From Acidimicrobiia bacterium (GTDB taxonomy: Bacteria > Actinomycetota > Acidimicrobiia > IMCC26256 > PALSA-610): DNA of 40,411 nucleotides. The stretch is taken from the NCBI GenBank assembly GCA_036271555.1, contig DATBAK010000075.1:1-40411 (forward strand), written 5' to 3'. The notes under the pieces were generated by a model. That model had not been told where the DNA came from. It saw only the letters and a list, made by a program, of their open reading frames with translations, and did not search any database. This document shows positions 29,759-39,100 of the stretch, piece after piece. Made by a program: the position numbers and the translations under genes. Numbering within the stretch: position 1 is the stretch's first letter; every line of letters begins with the position of its first letter.

Positions 29759-31081
29759 TCATGAGCGGGCGGCTCCGATCACGAGCCAATGATCACCGAG
29801 ATAACGCGCGCCCATGCCGACGAGCCGGGCGACCATGAACAACGTGAGCGCGCCCCACAGTGCGACGAGCCCACCGCCGAGTGTGTGCACGAGGATCGCC
29901 GCGGGAACGAACACGAACGTCGCGGCGAGCATCGCGAGCGCGAGGTATGCGGTCTCGCCCGCGCCGATGAGAACGCCGTCGAGCACGAAGACGACGCCGT
30001 TCATCGGCTGCATGATCGCGACGACGAGCAGGATCGGCAGCGTGGCGTTGCGCACGCTGTGGTCGTGCGTGAACGCGGCGGCAAGCAGCGGGCTCGTGAG
30101 CGCGACCAGCGCGCCGAGCACGATGCCTGCAAGCACACCCCACTCGATCATGCGCCGCGCCGATGCGCGCGCGCCGACGGTGTCGCCCGCGCCGAGCGAC
30201 TGCCCGACGATCGCCTGTCCCGCGATCGCAATGGCGTCGAGCGACAGCGCGAGGAAGTTCCAGATCTCGAATGCGACCTCGTGCGCGGCGACCGGAGCGT
30301 CGCCGATGCGTGTCGCGACCGCGGTCGAGACCGTGAACGCGACCAGCAGCGAGCCCGTCCGCACGACGAGGTGACTGCCGACGACGGCCGCGGCGCGGAT
30401 GCCGACGCGGTCGGGTCGGAGCGACGCGTGCTCGGCGTGCGCCGCGCGCTTCACGATCGCGAGGTACGCGAGCGCGGCGCCGACCTGTGCGATGACCGTG
30501 CCCCACGCCGATCCCGCGATGCCGAGATGGAGGCCGAAGACGAGCAGCAGCTCGAGTCCGAGGTTGCCGACGTTCGCGGCGACCTCGATCGCGAGCGGCG
30601 TGCGCGTGTCCTGACAGCCGCGCAGGTAGCCGGTGCCCGCGAGTGCGATCAGCACCGCGGGTGAGCCGAGGAGGCTGATGCGGAGGTAGGTGAGCGCGTC
30701 GGGCCGGATGCGATGGGATGCGCCCATCGCTGACACGACCGCCGGCGCGACCGCGAGACCGAGCGCGGTCATCGCGATGCCGAGCCCGAGCGCGAGCCAG
30801 AGGCCGTCGATCCCTTGTTCCGCGGCCTTCTTGCGATCGCCCGCACCGATGCGGCGTGCGACCGCGGCGGTGGTCGCGTAGGCGAGGAAGTTGAAGATGC
30901 CGAAAACGACGCTGAGCAGCGCGCCGGCGACCGCAAGGCCCGCGAGCGGATCGCGACCGAGGTGGCCGACGATCGCGGTGTCGGCCAGGACGTACAGCGG
31001 CTCGGCGGCGAGGGCACCGAACGCCGGGAGCGCGAGCCGCAGGATCTCGCGGTCGTGCGCGTCCCGGCGCCACAAGGCCAT
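29759..31081 (-). CDS. MATE-family multidrug/toxin exporter (DinF-like)
   Basis: A 440-residue polytopic membrane protein with about 12 hydrophobic segments in two homologous halves. It begins EILRLALPAFGALAAEPLYV, followed by DTAIVGHLGRDPLAGLAV, the N-lobe signature of DinF/NorM transporters. The second half has EVAFEIWNFLALSLDAIAIA and GQAIVGQSLGAGD. Such proteins exchange cations for drugs or metabolites. Substrate not predictable. On the minus strand a TAGGGT box lies 6 bases before the ATG and there is no Shine-Dalgarno, so the message is probably leaderless. Confidence 0.93.
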   Translation of the reverse strand: MALWRRDAHDREILRLALPAFGALAAEPLYVLADTAIVGHLGRDPLAGLAVAGALLSVVFGIFNFLAYATTAAVARRIGAGDRKKAAEQGIDGLWLALGLGIAMTALGLAVAPAVVSAMGASHRIRPDALTYLRISLLGSPAVLIALAGTGYLRGCQDTRTPLAIEVAANVGNLGLELLLVFGLHLGIAGSAWGTVIAQVGAALAYLAIVKRAAHAEHASLRPDRVGIRAAAVVGSHLVVRTGSLLVAFTVSTAVATRIGDAPVAAHEVAFEIWNFLALSLDAIAIAGQAIVGQSLGAGDTVGARASARRMIEWGVLAGIVLGALVALTSPLLAAAFTHDHSVRNATLPILLVVAIMQPMNGVVFVLDGVLIGAGETAYLALAMLAATFVFVPAAILVHTLGGGLVALWGALTLFMVARLVGMGARYLGDHWLVIGAARS

Positions 31082-31087
31082 CGGACG

Positions 31088-31093
31088 ACCCTA
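31088..31093 (-). promoter_or_regulatory. -10 box of a leaderless MATE transcript
   Basis: TAGGGT on the minus strand ends 6 bases before the MATE ATG (31079-31081). Confidence 0.4.
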
Positions 31094-31160
31094 TTGGCGC
31101 GCGGCTCGCCCGGCTCGCGTGATCGGCCGATGCCCCGAGCTCGCGACTCTTGGTCCCGTC

Positions 31161-31179
31161 AGTTCCCCCGAGGGGAACT
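31161..31179. repeat. Perfect 19-base palindrome in a divergent intergenic region
   Basis: AGTTCCCC (31161-31168), CGA, GGGGAACT (31172-31179). It lies between the divergent MATE gene and the small plus-strand gene at 31262, 68 bases before the MATE -10 box. It could be an operator or a hairpin. Confidence 0.5.
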
Positions 31180-31261
31180 CAAGGGATCTGAGAGCGCGAC
31201 GCGCCGGCCGTGAATGCCGTCCCGGGCTCTGAGTGTCGTAGGGCGGGTGCATGCTGGCCGG

Positions 31262-31579
31262 GTGGAGTCGCAGAACCTCGTCGGGTTTGCCCAGACCGCT
31301 CGTGCGCTCGCGGCCGCGGCGCGGGCGGCCGGGCTCGCCGTGCCCGCGTTCCGCACTCCGCCGAAGCGGCCGGACGCGATGCGCACGATGCGGCGGTTGC
31401 CGGGCGGCGCGGTCGTCGCGGTGCGCGTGCGGGGGCGGGCGTGCCCGGAGGTCGTCGCCGACATGGTCGAGGGGGTGATCGCGATCAACCAGCTGCAGGG
31501 CGAGGCCGCCACCCGAATTCGCACCGCGTTGCTCGCCGCGGTGACCGAGCCGGCGACCCGCTCACCGGCCGCGGCGTAG
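31262..31579 (+). CDS. Hypothetical protein, 105 residues
   Basis: I do not recognise this protein. It is Ala/Arg/Val-rich and has an N-terminal helix (ESQNLVGFAQTARALAAAA), a middle strand-like part (GGAVVAVRVRGRACPEVV) and a C-terminal helix. No membrane segment or metal motif is seen; there is one Cys. The GTG at 31262 starts at a sensible N-terminus; in-frame extension to 31214 is open but lacks a ribosome-binding site. The frame ends 13 bases before tRNA-Leu. It is probably real because the other frames have weaker codon bias, but this is not certain. Confidence 0.55.
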   Translation: MESQNLVGFAQTARALAAAARAAGLAVPAFRTPPKRPDAMRTMRRLPGGAVVAVRVRGRACPEVVADMVEGVIAINQLQGEAATRIRTALLAAVTEPATRSPAAA

Positions 31580-31592
31580 CCTCACCGGCGTA

Positions 31593-31678
31593 GCCCGGGT
31601 GGCGGAATGGCAGACGCAGGCGGCTTAAACCCGCTGGCCGTCCAGTACGGCGTGGGGGTTCGAGTCCCTCTCCGGGCA
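31593..31678 (+). tRNA. tRNA-Leu (anticodon UAA)
   Basis: An 86-base class II tRNA. The acceptor stem 31593-31599 (GCCCGGG) pairs with 31671-31677 (TCCGGGC, one G-U). The anticodon loop CTTAAAC gives UAA (Leu, UUA), held by GGCGG/CCGCT. A long variable arm and a TTCGAGT T-loop follow. The CCA is not encoded. UUA is very rare in the genes of this window, as expected in a high-GC actinobacterium. Confidence 0.93.
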
Positions 31679-31701
31679 CGCCCACCGAAGCGCACGCGCG
31701 A

Positions 31702-31732
31702 TCGAGGCCCGCGCACCGGGCGCGGGCCTCGA
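31702..31732. terminator. Strong bidirectional terminator hairpin
   Basis: TCGAGGCCCGCGC (31702-31714) and GCGCGGGCCTCGA (31720-31732) form a perfect 13-base stem with a 5-base loop. It lies between tRNA-Leu and the end of the convergent Calx-beta gene, so it can serve both. There is no long T tract, which is common in high-GC species. Confidence 0.7.
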
Positions 31733-31754
31733 CGATCGCGTGACTTGCTGCTCG

Positions 31755-34355
31755 TTAGTCGTTGTCTCGGATCGCGACCTTCTCGGAGACCGTGCCGAAC
31801 GTCGCGTTGACCGGACGGCTCAGGCGGAAGTGGAAGGACTCGCGTGCCTCGACCGTCGTGTTGTCGGTGATCTCGATGCGGACGGCCTTGGTCGTCTCGC
31901 CGGGGGCGAAGTTCAGGATCCCGGCAACGCCGACGAAGTCGGCGTACTGGAAGGAGCTCGCGGTGCCGTCGACGGTGGTGAAGTGGACGGACACCGGGTT
32001 GGTGGACGGATGGTTGAGTGAGACGGTGAGGTCGACGTAACCGTCGTTCTCACCGACGACGAGAGCGGCTCCGGTCGACACGGTGGGAGTCGCGACCGGG
32101 GTGCTGTCGTTGGCGGCGATGGTGACGACGCCCGTGCCGTTCGCGATGGTCGAGTTCGCGGGGTTGGAGAGCGTGATGTCGAACCGCTCGGCGCCTTCGG
32201 CGGTGGTGTCGTTGGTGATCGGCACGACGATGTTCTGGACGCTCTGGCCGGGCGCGAACGTGAGCTGGCCGGACTCGGCGGTGTAGTCGCTGCCCGCGGT
32301 GGCGTTGTCGTTGCTCGTCGCGTAGCTCACGGTCACGGTGCTGTTGGAGCGGGTGCCGTGGGTGCCGCCGAGGAGCACGGGCACGCTCACCGTGCCGGCC
32401 GTCTCGTCGACGATCGCGTTCCGGACCGAGAGCGCGGGCGTCGCGAGCGTCGTGTCGTTGTCGAGGATGCTCACGCGGTTGAACGCGCGGGAGATCGTCG
32501 CGTTGACCGGCTTCGTGAGGTCGAGGGTGAACGACTGCATGAGCTCGACGTCGTTCACGCCGTCGGTGATGTCGACGCGGACGGTCTTGGTCGTCTCGCC
32601 GGGCGCGTAGTTCAAGATCCCGGCAACACCGACGAAGTCGGCGTTCTGGAACGAGCTCGCCGTGCCGGCCACCGTCGAATAGTGCACGGACACCGGGTTC
32701 GTCGACGGCGCGTTGAGCGCGACGGTGAGGTCGATGTAGCCGTCGGTCTCGCCGACCACTGCATCCGGCCCGACCGAGATGGTGGGAGTCGCGACCGGGG
32801 TGCTGTCGTTGGCGGCGATGGTGACGACGCCCGTGCCGTTCGCGATGGTCGAGTTCGCGGGGTTGGAGAGCGTGATGTCGAACCGCTCGGCGCCTTCGGC
32901 CGCGTTGTCGTTCGTGATCGGCACGACGATGTTCTGCACGCTCTGGCCGGGCGCGAACGTGAGCTGGCCGGACTGCGCGTTGTAGTCGCTGCCCGCGGTG
33001 GCGTTGTCGTTGCTCGTCGCGTAGTTCACGGTCACGGTGCTGTTGGAGTGGGCGCCGTGGGTGCCGCCGAGCAGCACGGGCACGTTCACCGCGCCCGCGG
33101 TCTCGTCGACGATCGCGTTCCGCGCGTAGAGCCCGGGAGTCGTGGCCGTGGTGTCGTTGTCGACGATGTCGACGCGGTTGAACGCGCGGGCGATCGTCGC
33201 GTTCACGGGCCTGGAGAGGTCCAGGGTGAACGACTCCATGAGCTCGACGTCGTTCACGCCGTCGGTGATGTCGACGCGGATGGTCTTGGTCGTCTCACCG
33301 GGCGCGAAGTTCAAGACGCCGGAGACACCGACGAAGTCGGCGTTCTGGAACGAGCTCGCCGTGCCGGCCACCGTCGAATAGTGCACGGACACCGGGTTGG
33401 TCGACGGCGCGTCGAGGGCGACGGTGAGGTCGATGTAGCCATCGGTCTCGCCGACGACGAGATCAGGGCCCGCGGAGATGGTGGATGACGCGACCGGGGT
33501 GGCGTCGTTCGCGGCGATGGTGACGACGCCCGTGCTGTTCGCGATGGTCGAGTTCGCGGGGTTGGAGAGCGTGACGGTGAACCGCTCGGCGCCTTCGGCC
33601 GCGTTGTCGTTCGTGATCGGCACGGTGATGTTCTGCACGGTCTGGCCGGGTGTGAACGTGAGGGTGCCGGACTCCGTGGTGTAGTCGCTGCCCGCAAGTG
33701 CGGTGCCGTTGTTGGTGGTGTAGTCCACGGTCACGGTGCTGTTGGAGCGGGTGCCGTGCGTGCCGCCGAGGAGCACGGGCACACTCACCGCGCCGGCGGT
33801 CTCGTCGACGACCGCGTTGCGGGCGTAGAGCGCCGGAGTCGCCGAGGTCGTGTCGTTGTCGACGATCTCGACGCGGTTGAACGCGCGGGAGATCGTCGCG
33901 TCGACCGGCTTCGTGAGGTCCAGGGTGAACGACTGCATCAGCTCGACGTCGTTCACGCCGTCGGTGATGTCGACGCGAACGGTCTTGGTCGTCTCACCGG
34001 GCGCGAAGTTCAAGACACCCGACGTGGCGACGAAGTCTGCGTTCTGGAACGAGCTCGCCGTCCCGTCCATGGTCGTGTAGTGAACCTTGACCGTCTGCGT
34101 GCTCGAGTTGCTCAGGGTCACCGGGATGTCGACATGACCGTCGGCCTCACCGACGACCACGTCGGGCCCGACCGAGATCGACGGTGCCGCCGGAGCGGCG
34201 ACTGCGGCCGCGGCGCCCACCCGCAGCAGGAATCCGACCGCCAGCAGGAGCGCGGTCGAGACCGCGAGCGCGTGACGAGTGAAGCGAAGTGTCGAGCGGC
34301 CGAACCGGCCGAATCCAATACGGGCGCGCGCGCCCAGAACCTGTCGTGCTTCCAT
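31755..34355 (-). CDS. Secreted Calx-beta tandem-repeat protein
   Basis: The 866-residue protein has a basic N-terminus, a long signal-type hydrophobic segment (about residues 30-56) and then seven Calx-beta domains. They alternate between type A (VVVGEADG… to IVDNDT) and type B (AVVDETAG… to VTIAANDA), arranged ABABAB then a final A at residues 758-866. Typical Calx-beta signatures recur in each: SDYTTESGTLTFTPG, ITNDNAAEGAERF and DITDGVNDVEL, with acidic residues that could bind calcium. Such domains occur in adhesins and surface scaffolds. No anchor is seen at the C-terminus, which ends in AIRDND. The ATG follows AGGAGG. See the 699-base repeat units listed separately. Confidence 0.9.
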   Translation of the reverse strand: MEARQVLGARARIGFGRFGRSTLRFTRHALAVSTALLLAVGFLLRVGAAAAVAAPAAPSISVGPDVVVGEADGHVDIPVTLSNSSTQTVKVHYTTMDGTASSFQNADFVATSGVLNFAPGETTKTVRVDITDGVNDVELMQSFTLDLTKPVDATISRAFNRVEIVDNDTTSATPALYARNAVVDETAGAVSVPVLLGGTHGTRSNSTVTVDYTTNNGTALAGSDYTTESGTLTFTPGQTVQNITVPITNDNAAEGAERFTVTLSNPANSTIANSTGVVTIAANDATPVASSTISAGPDLVVGETDGYIDLTVALDAPSTNPVSVHYSTVAGTASSFQNADFVGVSGVLNFAPGETTKTIRVDITDGVNDVELMESFTLDLSRPVNATIARAFNRVDIVDNDTTATTPGLYARNAIVDETAGAVNVPVLLGGTHGAHSNSTVTVNYATSNDNATAGSDYNAQSGQLTFAPGQSVQNIVVPITNDNAAEGAERFDITLSNPANSTIANGTGVVTIAANDSTPVATPTISVGPDAVVGETDGYIDLTVALNAPSTNPVSVHYSTVAGTASSFQNADFVGVAGILNYAPGETTKTVRVDITDGVNDVELMQSFTLDLTKPVNATISRAFNRVSILDNDTTLATPALSVRNAIVDETAGTVSVPVLLGGTHGTRSNSTVTVSYATSNDNATAGSDYTAESGQLTFAPGQSVQNIVVPITNDTTAEGAERFDITLSNPANSTIANGTGVVTIAANDSTPVATPTVSTGAALVVGENDGYVDLTVSLNHPSTNPVSVHFTTVDGTASSFQYADFVGVAGILNFAPGETTKAVRIEITDNTTVEARESFHFRLSRPVNATFGTVSEKVAIRDND
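32085..34181 (-). repeat. Three tandem 699-base coding units of the Calx-beta gene
   Basis: The gene contains three units of exactly 699 bases (233 codons): 33483-34181, 32784-33482 and 32085-32783. A partial fourth, type A only, lies at 31755-32084. The same landmark, G-T-G then CGTCGTT in NDS/NDATPV, recurs at 32101, 32800 and 33499. Long blocks, for example around 32090-32205 and 32789-32904, look identical by eye. The equal lengths and near-identity point to recent unequal recombination. Confidence 0.85.
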
Positions 34356-34512
34356 GACCCCATCCTCCTGAGGAGAAACGCCCTGCGGCGGAACGTATCG
34401 GCTGTGAGTGGCGGCGACAATCCGCCGCCGATCAACACGATGCGCGTCCGCGCTCAGCGCCCGCTCACGCGCCGCTCAGGCCTCAACCGCAACGGTCGAG
34501 ACGCCCCCGGCG

Positions 34513-35619
34513 TCAGGCCGTCGGGTCGAAGAAGCGGAGCTCGACGCCGGCGATGCTGATGACGTCGCCGTGCGCGAGCGGTCTCTCGTCGACGCGCTCG
34601 CCGTTCACCGCGGTGCCGTTCGTCGAACCGAGGTCGCGCACGACGTAGTGCGCGTCGCGTCGTACGACCTCGGCGTGGCGGCGACTCACGCGACCGTCGA
34701 CCAATCGGATCCGCGCGTCCGTGTCCCGTCCGATCACCACCGCGTCGCCGTCGAGGAACACGACCTGACCGTCACCGCATTCGATCCGCGCCGGTCGGTG
34801 CGCGTCGCCTTCCTTGACCGTCGCGTACACCGCGGGCTCCACGCCGTCGCTCACGAGGTCGAGCTCCGGGCGGTGCTCGAGGATCGCCTGCTCCAGCGCG
34901 CGCAACTCCGGTCCGGGCTCGATGCCCAACCGGTCGACGAGCGCGTGCCGCGCCGACTGGAAGGCATCGAGCGCGTCGGCCTGCCGTCCGTTGCGGTACA
35001 GCGCGAGCATCAGCTGGTACTGGAACTGCTCGTGCAGCGCGTCGTGCGCGACCGCCTCGCGGATCTCGGGCAGGATCTCGGCGGCGCGTCCGAGCGCGAG
35101 CATCGCTTCGAAGCGGGTCTCCAACACCGCGACGCGCATTGCGTCGAGCCGGGTCGCGGTGGCCTGCACGAGCAGTGAGTCGCGCGCGTCGGCGAAGGCC
35201 GCGCCCCGCCAGGGCGACAACGCGTTCGCGGTCGCGGTCGACGCCTCGAGCCAATCGTGTTGACGGCCCGCGGCGATTGCGGTGGACGCGTCGCGTTCGA
35301 AGCCGTCGGTGTCGACACTGTCGGCCATCAGCGCGTACGCGGGACCCTTGCGCGCGATCGCCACCGTGGGGTCCGGATGACCCGCGGCGGCGACGGCCTT
35401 GCGCAACGAGGACACGTGTTGCTGCAACGAATGCTGGACGCCGTCGGGGAGATCCTCGCCCCAGACGGCGTCCAGCAGTGCGTCGATCGACACGGGTCGG
35501 CACGGTGTGGTCGCGAGCGCCGCGAGTACCGCGCGCTGCTTCGCTCCCGGAACGACGACGACGTTGTCGTCGTACGTCAGCTCGACCGGCCCGAGGACTT
35601 CGATGCGCAGGCCCGGCAC
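34513..35619 (-). CDS. EmbR-like transcriptional regulator (OmpR-type DNA-binding, BTAD, FHA)
   Basis: The 368-residue protein has three domains. A winged helix occupies roughly residues 5-95 (LRIEVLGPVELTYDD, DALLDAVWGEDLP, HSLQQHVSSLRKAV). A BTAD/TPR domain spans about 100-245 (ALHEQFQYQLMLALYRNGRQ, ALVDRLGIEPGPELRALE). A C-terminal FHA domain of about 90 residues has GRDTDARIRLVD, VSRRHAEV and LGSTNGTAVNG, the phospho-Thr-binding residues. This is the EmbR layout of SARP-type regulators. In mycobacteria EmbR is phosphorylated by the kinase PknH. Here a Ser/Thr kinase gene lies divergently 0.5 kb away. GTG start; a small membrane-protein gene is 24 bases upstream on the same strand. Confidence 0.92.
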   Translation of the reverse strand: MPGLRIEVLGPVELTYDDNVVVVPGAKQRAVLAALATTPCRPVSIDALLDAVWGEDLPDGVQHSLQQHVSSLRKAVAAAGHPDPTVAIARKGPAYALMADSVDTDGFERDASTAIAAGRQHDWLEASTATANALSPWRGAAFADARDSLLVQATATRLDAMRVAVLETRFEAMLALGRAAEILPEIREAVAHDALHEQFQYQLMLALYRNGRQADALDAFQSARHALVDRLGIEPGPELRALEQAILEHRPELDLVSDGVEPAVYATVKEGDAHRPARIECGDGQVVFLDGDAVVIGRDTDARIRLVDGRVSRRHAEVVRRDAHYVVRDLGSTNGTAVNGERVDERPLAHGDVISIAGVELRFFDPTA

Positions 35620-35643
35620 TCGAGCATCGTGGCATCGCGTCGA

Positions 35644-35958
35644 TCAGCTCGCCAACCCGCGCTCGTGACGCTGCGTGCGCCAGATCCACAGCGAGCCGAT
35701 TCCCATCGCCACCGTGCCGGCCGTCGTGCGCGGGGTCGCGGCGACCGCGCCGTCCGAGTGGAGGTAGCCCCACGGCATCAGCGCGCCGAAGGCGCAGAGC
35801 CCGGCACCGGTGGAGACGAGGCGCAGCGGACGAGGCATCGTGCGCACCGTCTCGACGCACCGCTGTCCGATCGCGGGCAGCGGGTTCGCGGCGGCGCGCG
35901 TCGGGAGCTCGGAAGGCACGGTGGTCGGCGATTCGATGGTCGCGTGGTCGGTGTTCAT
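35644..35958 (-). CDS. Small membrane protein, unknown function
   Basis: The 104-residue protein has a polar N-terminal half of about 50 residues. Two predicted transmembrane segments follow (STGAGLCAFGALMPWGYL and TAGTVAMGIGSLWIW) and a short basic tail (RTQRHERGLAS). No family recognised. The ATG at 35956-35958 follows AAGGGATG; an in-frame upstream start adds 13 residues without a better site. It is the first gene of a likely operon with the EmbR-like regulator and is divergent from the kinase gene. The shared 153-base region has no promoter I can assign with confidence. Confidence 0.65.
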   Translation of the reverse strand: MNTDHATIESPTTVPSELPTRAAANPLPAIGQRCVETVRTMPRPLRLVSTGAGLCAFGALMPWGYLHSDGAVAATPRTTAGTVAMGIGSLWIWRTQRHERGLAS

Positions 35959-36111
35959 GGCGCATCCCTTCGGGACGGGGTGCTGCCCGGTGCGCACCCG
36001 TTGCGGGCATCCTGCGACCGACCGCTCCGGCGCGACTCCGGTCGTGCTCAGCTGCCGCTGATTACCGTGGGCCGGGCGGGGTCGGGGATCGGAAGGCGGC
36101 GGGGCACGGGG

Positions 36112-39100
36112 ATGAGCGACGATCGTCGTCAGCTCGAGCGGTTGCTACCCGACTACGAGGTTCGCGACCGCATCGGTCAGGGCGAGTTCGGCGCGGTGTG
36201 GGAGGGTCGCCACCGGCACCTCGATCGCCGGGTCGCGATCAAGCAGCTGCTGCGTGCGGCGGACGGTACCGACGGCGCGCGCTTCAACCGTGAGGCCCGC
36301 ATCCTCGCCGCGCTCGACCACGGCAACGTCGTCGCCGTCTACGACTACCGCGAGCGCGAAGACGAGGGTGTACGCGCGCTGGTGATGGAGCACCTCGACG
36401 GCGGCACGTTCGCGCAGCGACGCGGTGGGTGCGCGCTCGACGATGTGCTCGCCGCGATCCGCGCCGCCGCGACCGGGATCGGTCACGCGCATCGCCGCGG
36501 GGTGCTGCACCGCGACGTCAAACCGTCGAACCTGATGTTCGACGCGCGCGGGAGAGTGAAGGTCACCGACTTCGGGCTCGCGTCGCGATCCGGTGCCACA
36601 CCGCTCGACGCGACGATCGCCGGCTCGTTCATCGGTACGCCCGCGTACATCTCACCCGAGCAGGCGCGACGCTCGCTCGGCGACGATCGCGTGAGCCTCA
36701 CCGCCGCGTCGGACCAGTACTCCTTGGCGGCGGTCTTGTACGAGACGCTCACGGGCGCGCTCACTCACGACGCGGCGCACGGCGTGCTCGCGTTGTGCGA
36801 GCACCGAATCAACGCGCCCGCACGCGACATCGCGCAGCGCCGTGGTGATCTGCCCGGACCACTCCGCGACGCGATCATGCGCGCGCTGGAGCGCGAGCCG
36901 GGCGCGCGTCACGAATCGATCGAGGCGTTCGGGCTCGCGCTGGCCGCGACCGGCGACGGCCCGACGCTTCGATCTCGCGTCGGTCGCGGCGACGTTGTCG
37001 AGCTCATCGGTCGCGACGCGGAGCTCGACGAGCTTCGGCGTCTCGTACGCGAGTGCGGGCTCGTCACGATCACCGCGATGGGCGGCGTCGGCAAGACCGC
37101 GCTCGCGCGCGCGCTCCAAGGGGCGCCGCCGGACGGTTTCGTCGACGGCGCGCACTTCGTCGACTTGAACGGGGTGACCGACGAACAGCAGGTACGGCAC
37201 GAGGTCCGGCAGGCATTGGGGCTCCGAGACCTCGCGTCCGCCGACGCCACGGACGAGCTCGCGGAGCTCCTCGGCGATCGTGCGCTGTTGCTCGTGCTCG
37301 ACAACTGTGAGCAGGTACGGGAGCCGGTGGCCGAGTTGGCGGCGGCCGTCCTCCGGCGGTCGACGACGGTCGCGATCGTCGCGACGTCTCGCGTCCCGCT
37401 CGCGATCGCCGGCGAGCAGGTCATTCGGCTCGCCCCGCTCGCGGCGCCGCCCGCGTCCGGCGGACTCGACGATCTCGCGGCGTCGCCCGCGGCGCGCCTG
37501 TTCGTGGAGCGGGCCCGGCGTCAACGACCCGACTTCACGATCGACGCGGCGAACGCGCCCGCGGTCCGCGAGATCGCCCGCCGCCTCGACGGCATCCCCC
37601 TCGCCCTCGAGCTCGCCGCCGCGCGCGTGCGCGCGATGTCGGCGGCCGAGATCGCCGCGCATCTCGACTCGCGCTTCCGCCTGCTGACCGCGCGCACCGA
37701 CGACCCGCGTCGCCGCACCTTGCTCGACACGATCGGGTGGTCGTACGCGCAACTCGGCGACGCCGAGCGTCGCGCGCTCGAAGTCTGCGGCGTGTTCGTC
37801 GGGGGATTCGACCTGGAAGCCGCGCAGGCGGTGCTCGGCGCGACGATCGGTGCCGATGCGTTCGAGGTGATCGACGTGATCGATCAGCTCGTGGATCGGT
37901 CGCTCCTGCAGCGCAACGAGGAAGCGTCCGGCCAGAGTCGCTACGTCGTCCTCGAATCGGTCAAGGAGTTCACGCGCGATCACGCCGAGGGTGGAGAGAC
38001 GGCGCTCGACGGCGCTCGGGTCGCGCACCTGGAGCACTTCGGGCGCGTCGCCGAGCGTGACGGGCCGGCGCTGTGCGGCCCCGCGCAGGTGGCGATCAAC
38101 CACCGGTTGCGGCTCGATCAGGAGAACTTCCTGCTCGCGCTCGACACCGCGGCCGAACGTGCCGGCCGCGCCGACGACGGTCTGCGCGGCGCGTTCGCGC
38201 TGCGTTACTTCCTGGTCCGCAACAGCATCGCCCCCCTCGTGCGCGAGCGGGTCGAACGGCTCTGCGAGAAGACCGACGACCACGAGCTCGAAGCGCTCGG
38301 GCTCACGTTGCTCGTGACCGCGTACTGCGCGCACGGGCGCGTGGAGGACGCGATGGACGCGGCGGCGCGCGCGATGCGGCTCGTCGACGGATCCGTCGAC
38401 ACCTCGCGGGTCGCCGGCCGGGTGCTGCAGAGCCGCGCGCTGGCGCGGCTCTACGCGGGTGACAACGACGGCGGCCTCGACGACGCGCGCCGCTTGCTGT
38501 CGTCGCCGGCGATCTCGCACGATCGCCTCGCGCTCGCGGAGGCGCGGAACCTCGTCGCGATCGCGCGGCGGATGATGGACGATGTCGAGGATGCCCGTGT
38601 CGAGTACGCGGTGGTCGCCGCCATCTACCGAGACGTCGGCGACGTCTTCGGAGCCGCGATCGGGCTCGTCAACCTCGCGGACTGTGCCATCGCCCTCGAC
38701 GATCTCGACAGTGCGGAACGCGATCTCGAAGCCGCGCGCCCGCTCGTCGACGAGTGCGACTCGCCGCAGCTCATCGCGTACTTCCACGGGAACCTCGGGC
38801 TGGTCGCGCAGCGACGCAACGACCTCGAGCAGGCTCGGCGCGAGTTCGCGTCGGCGATCGCGACGAGCGAGCAGATCGGCGACCGTCAGACCGTGTTGAA
38901 CAATCTCATCTCGTTCGCCGCGGTCCTCGTCGACTCCGACGAGCCACGCGCCGCGTATCTCGCGGCGGCGGCCGACGCGCTCGCGACCCGCTCCGCGCTC
39001 ACCCCCGATCCGAACGAGCAGAAGCTGTGGGAGTCGACGAGGGATCGTCTCGCCGATCGCGTCGACGCGGATCTCGAACGCGCCCGAGCGGAGGGCCGCG

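Noticed and set aside
31755-34355. Mobile element or CRISPR explanation for the 699-base repeats
   Set aside because: The repeats are in frame, code for Calx-beta domains and have no terminal inverted repeats or transposase.
36652-38787. 711-codon minus-strand open frame opposite the kinase–STAND gene
   Set aside because: Same GC artefact; the plus strand has clear kinase and ATPase motifs throughout.
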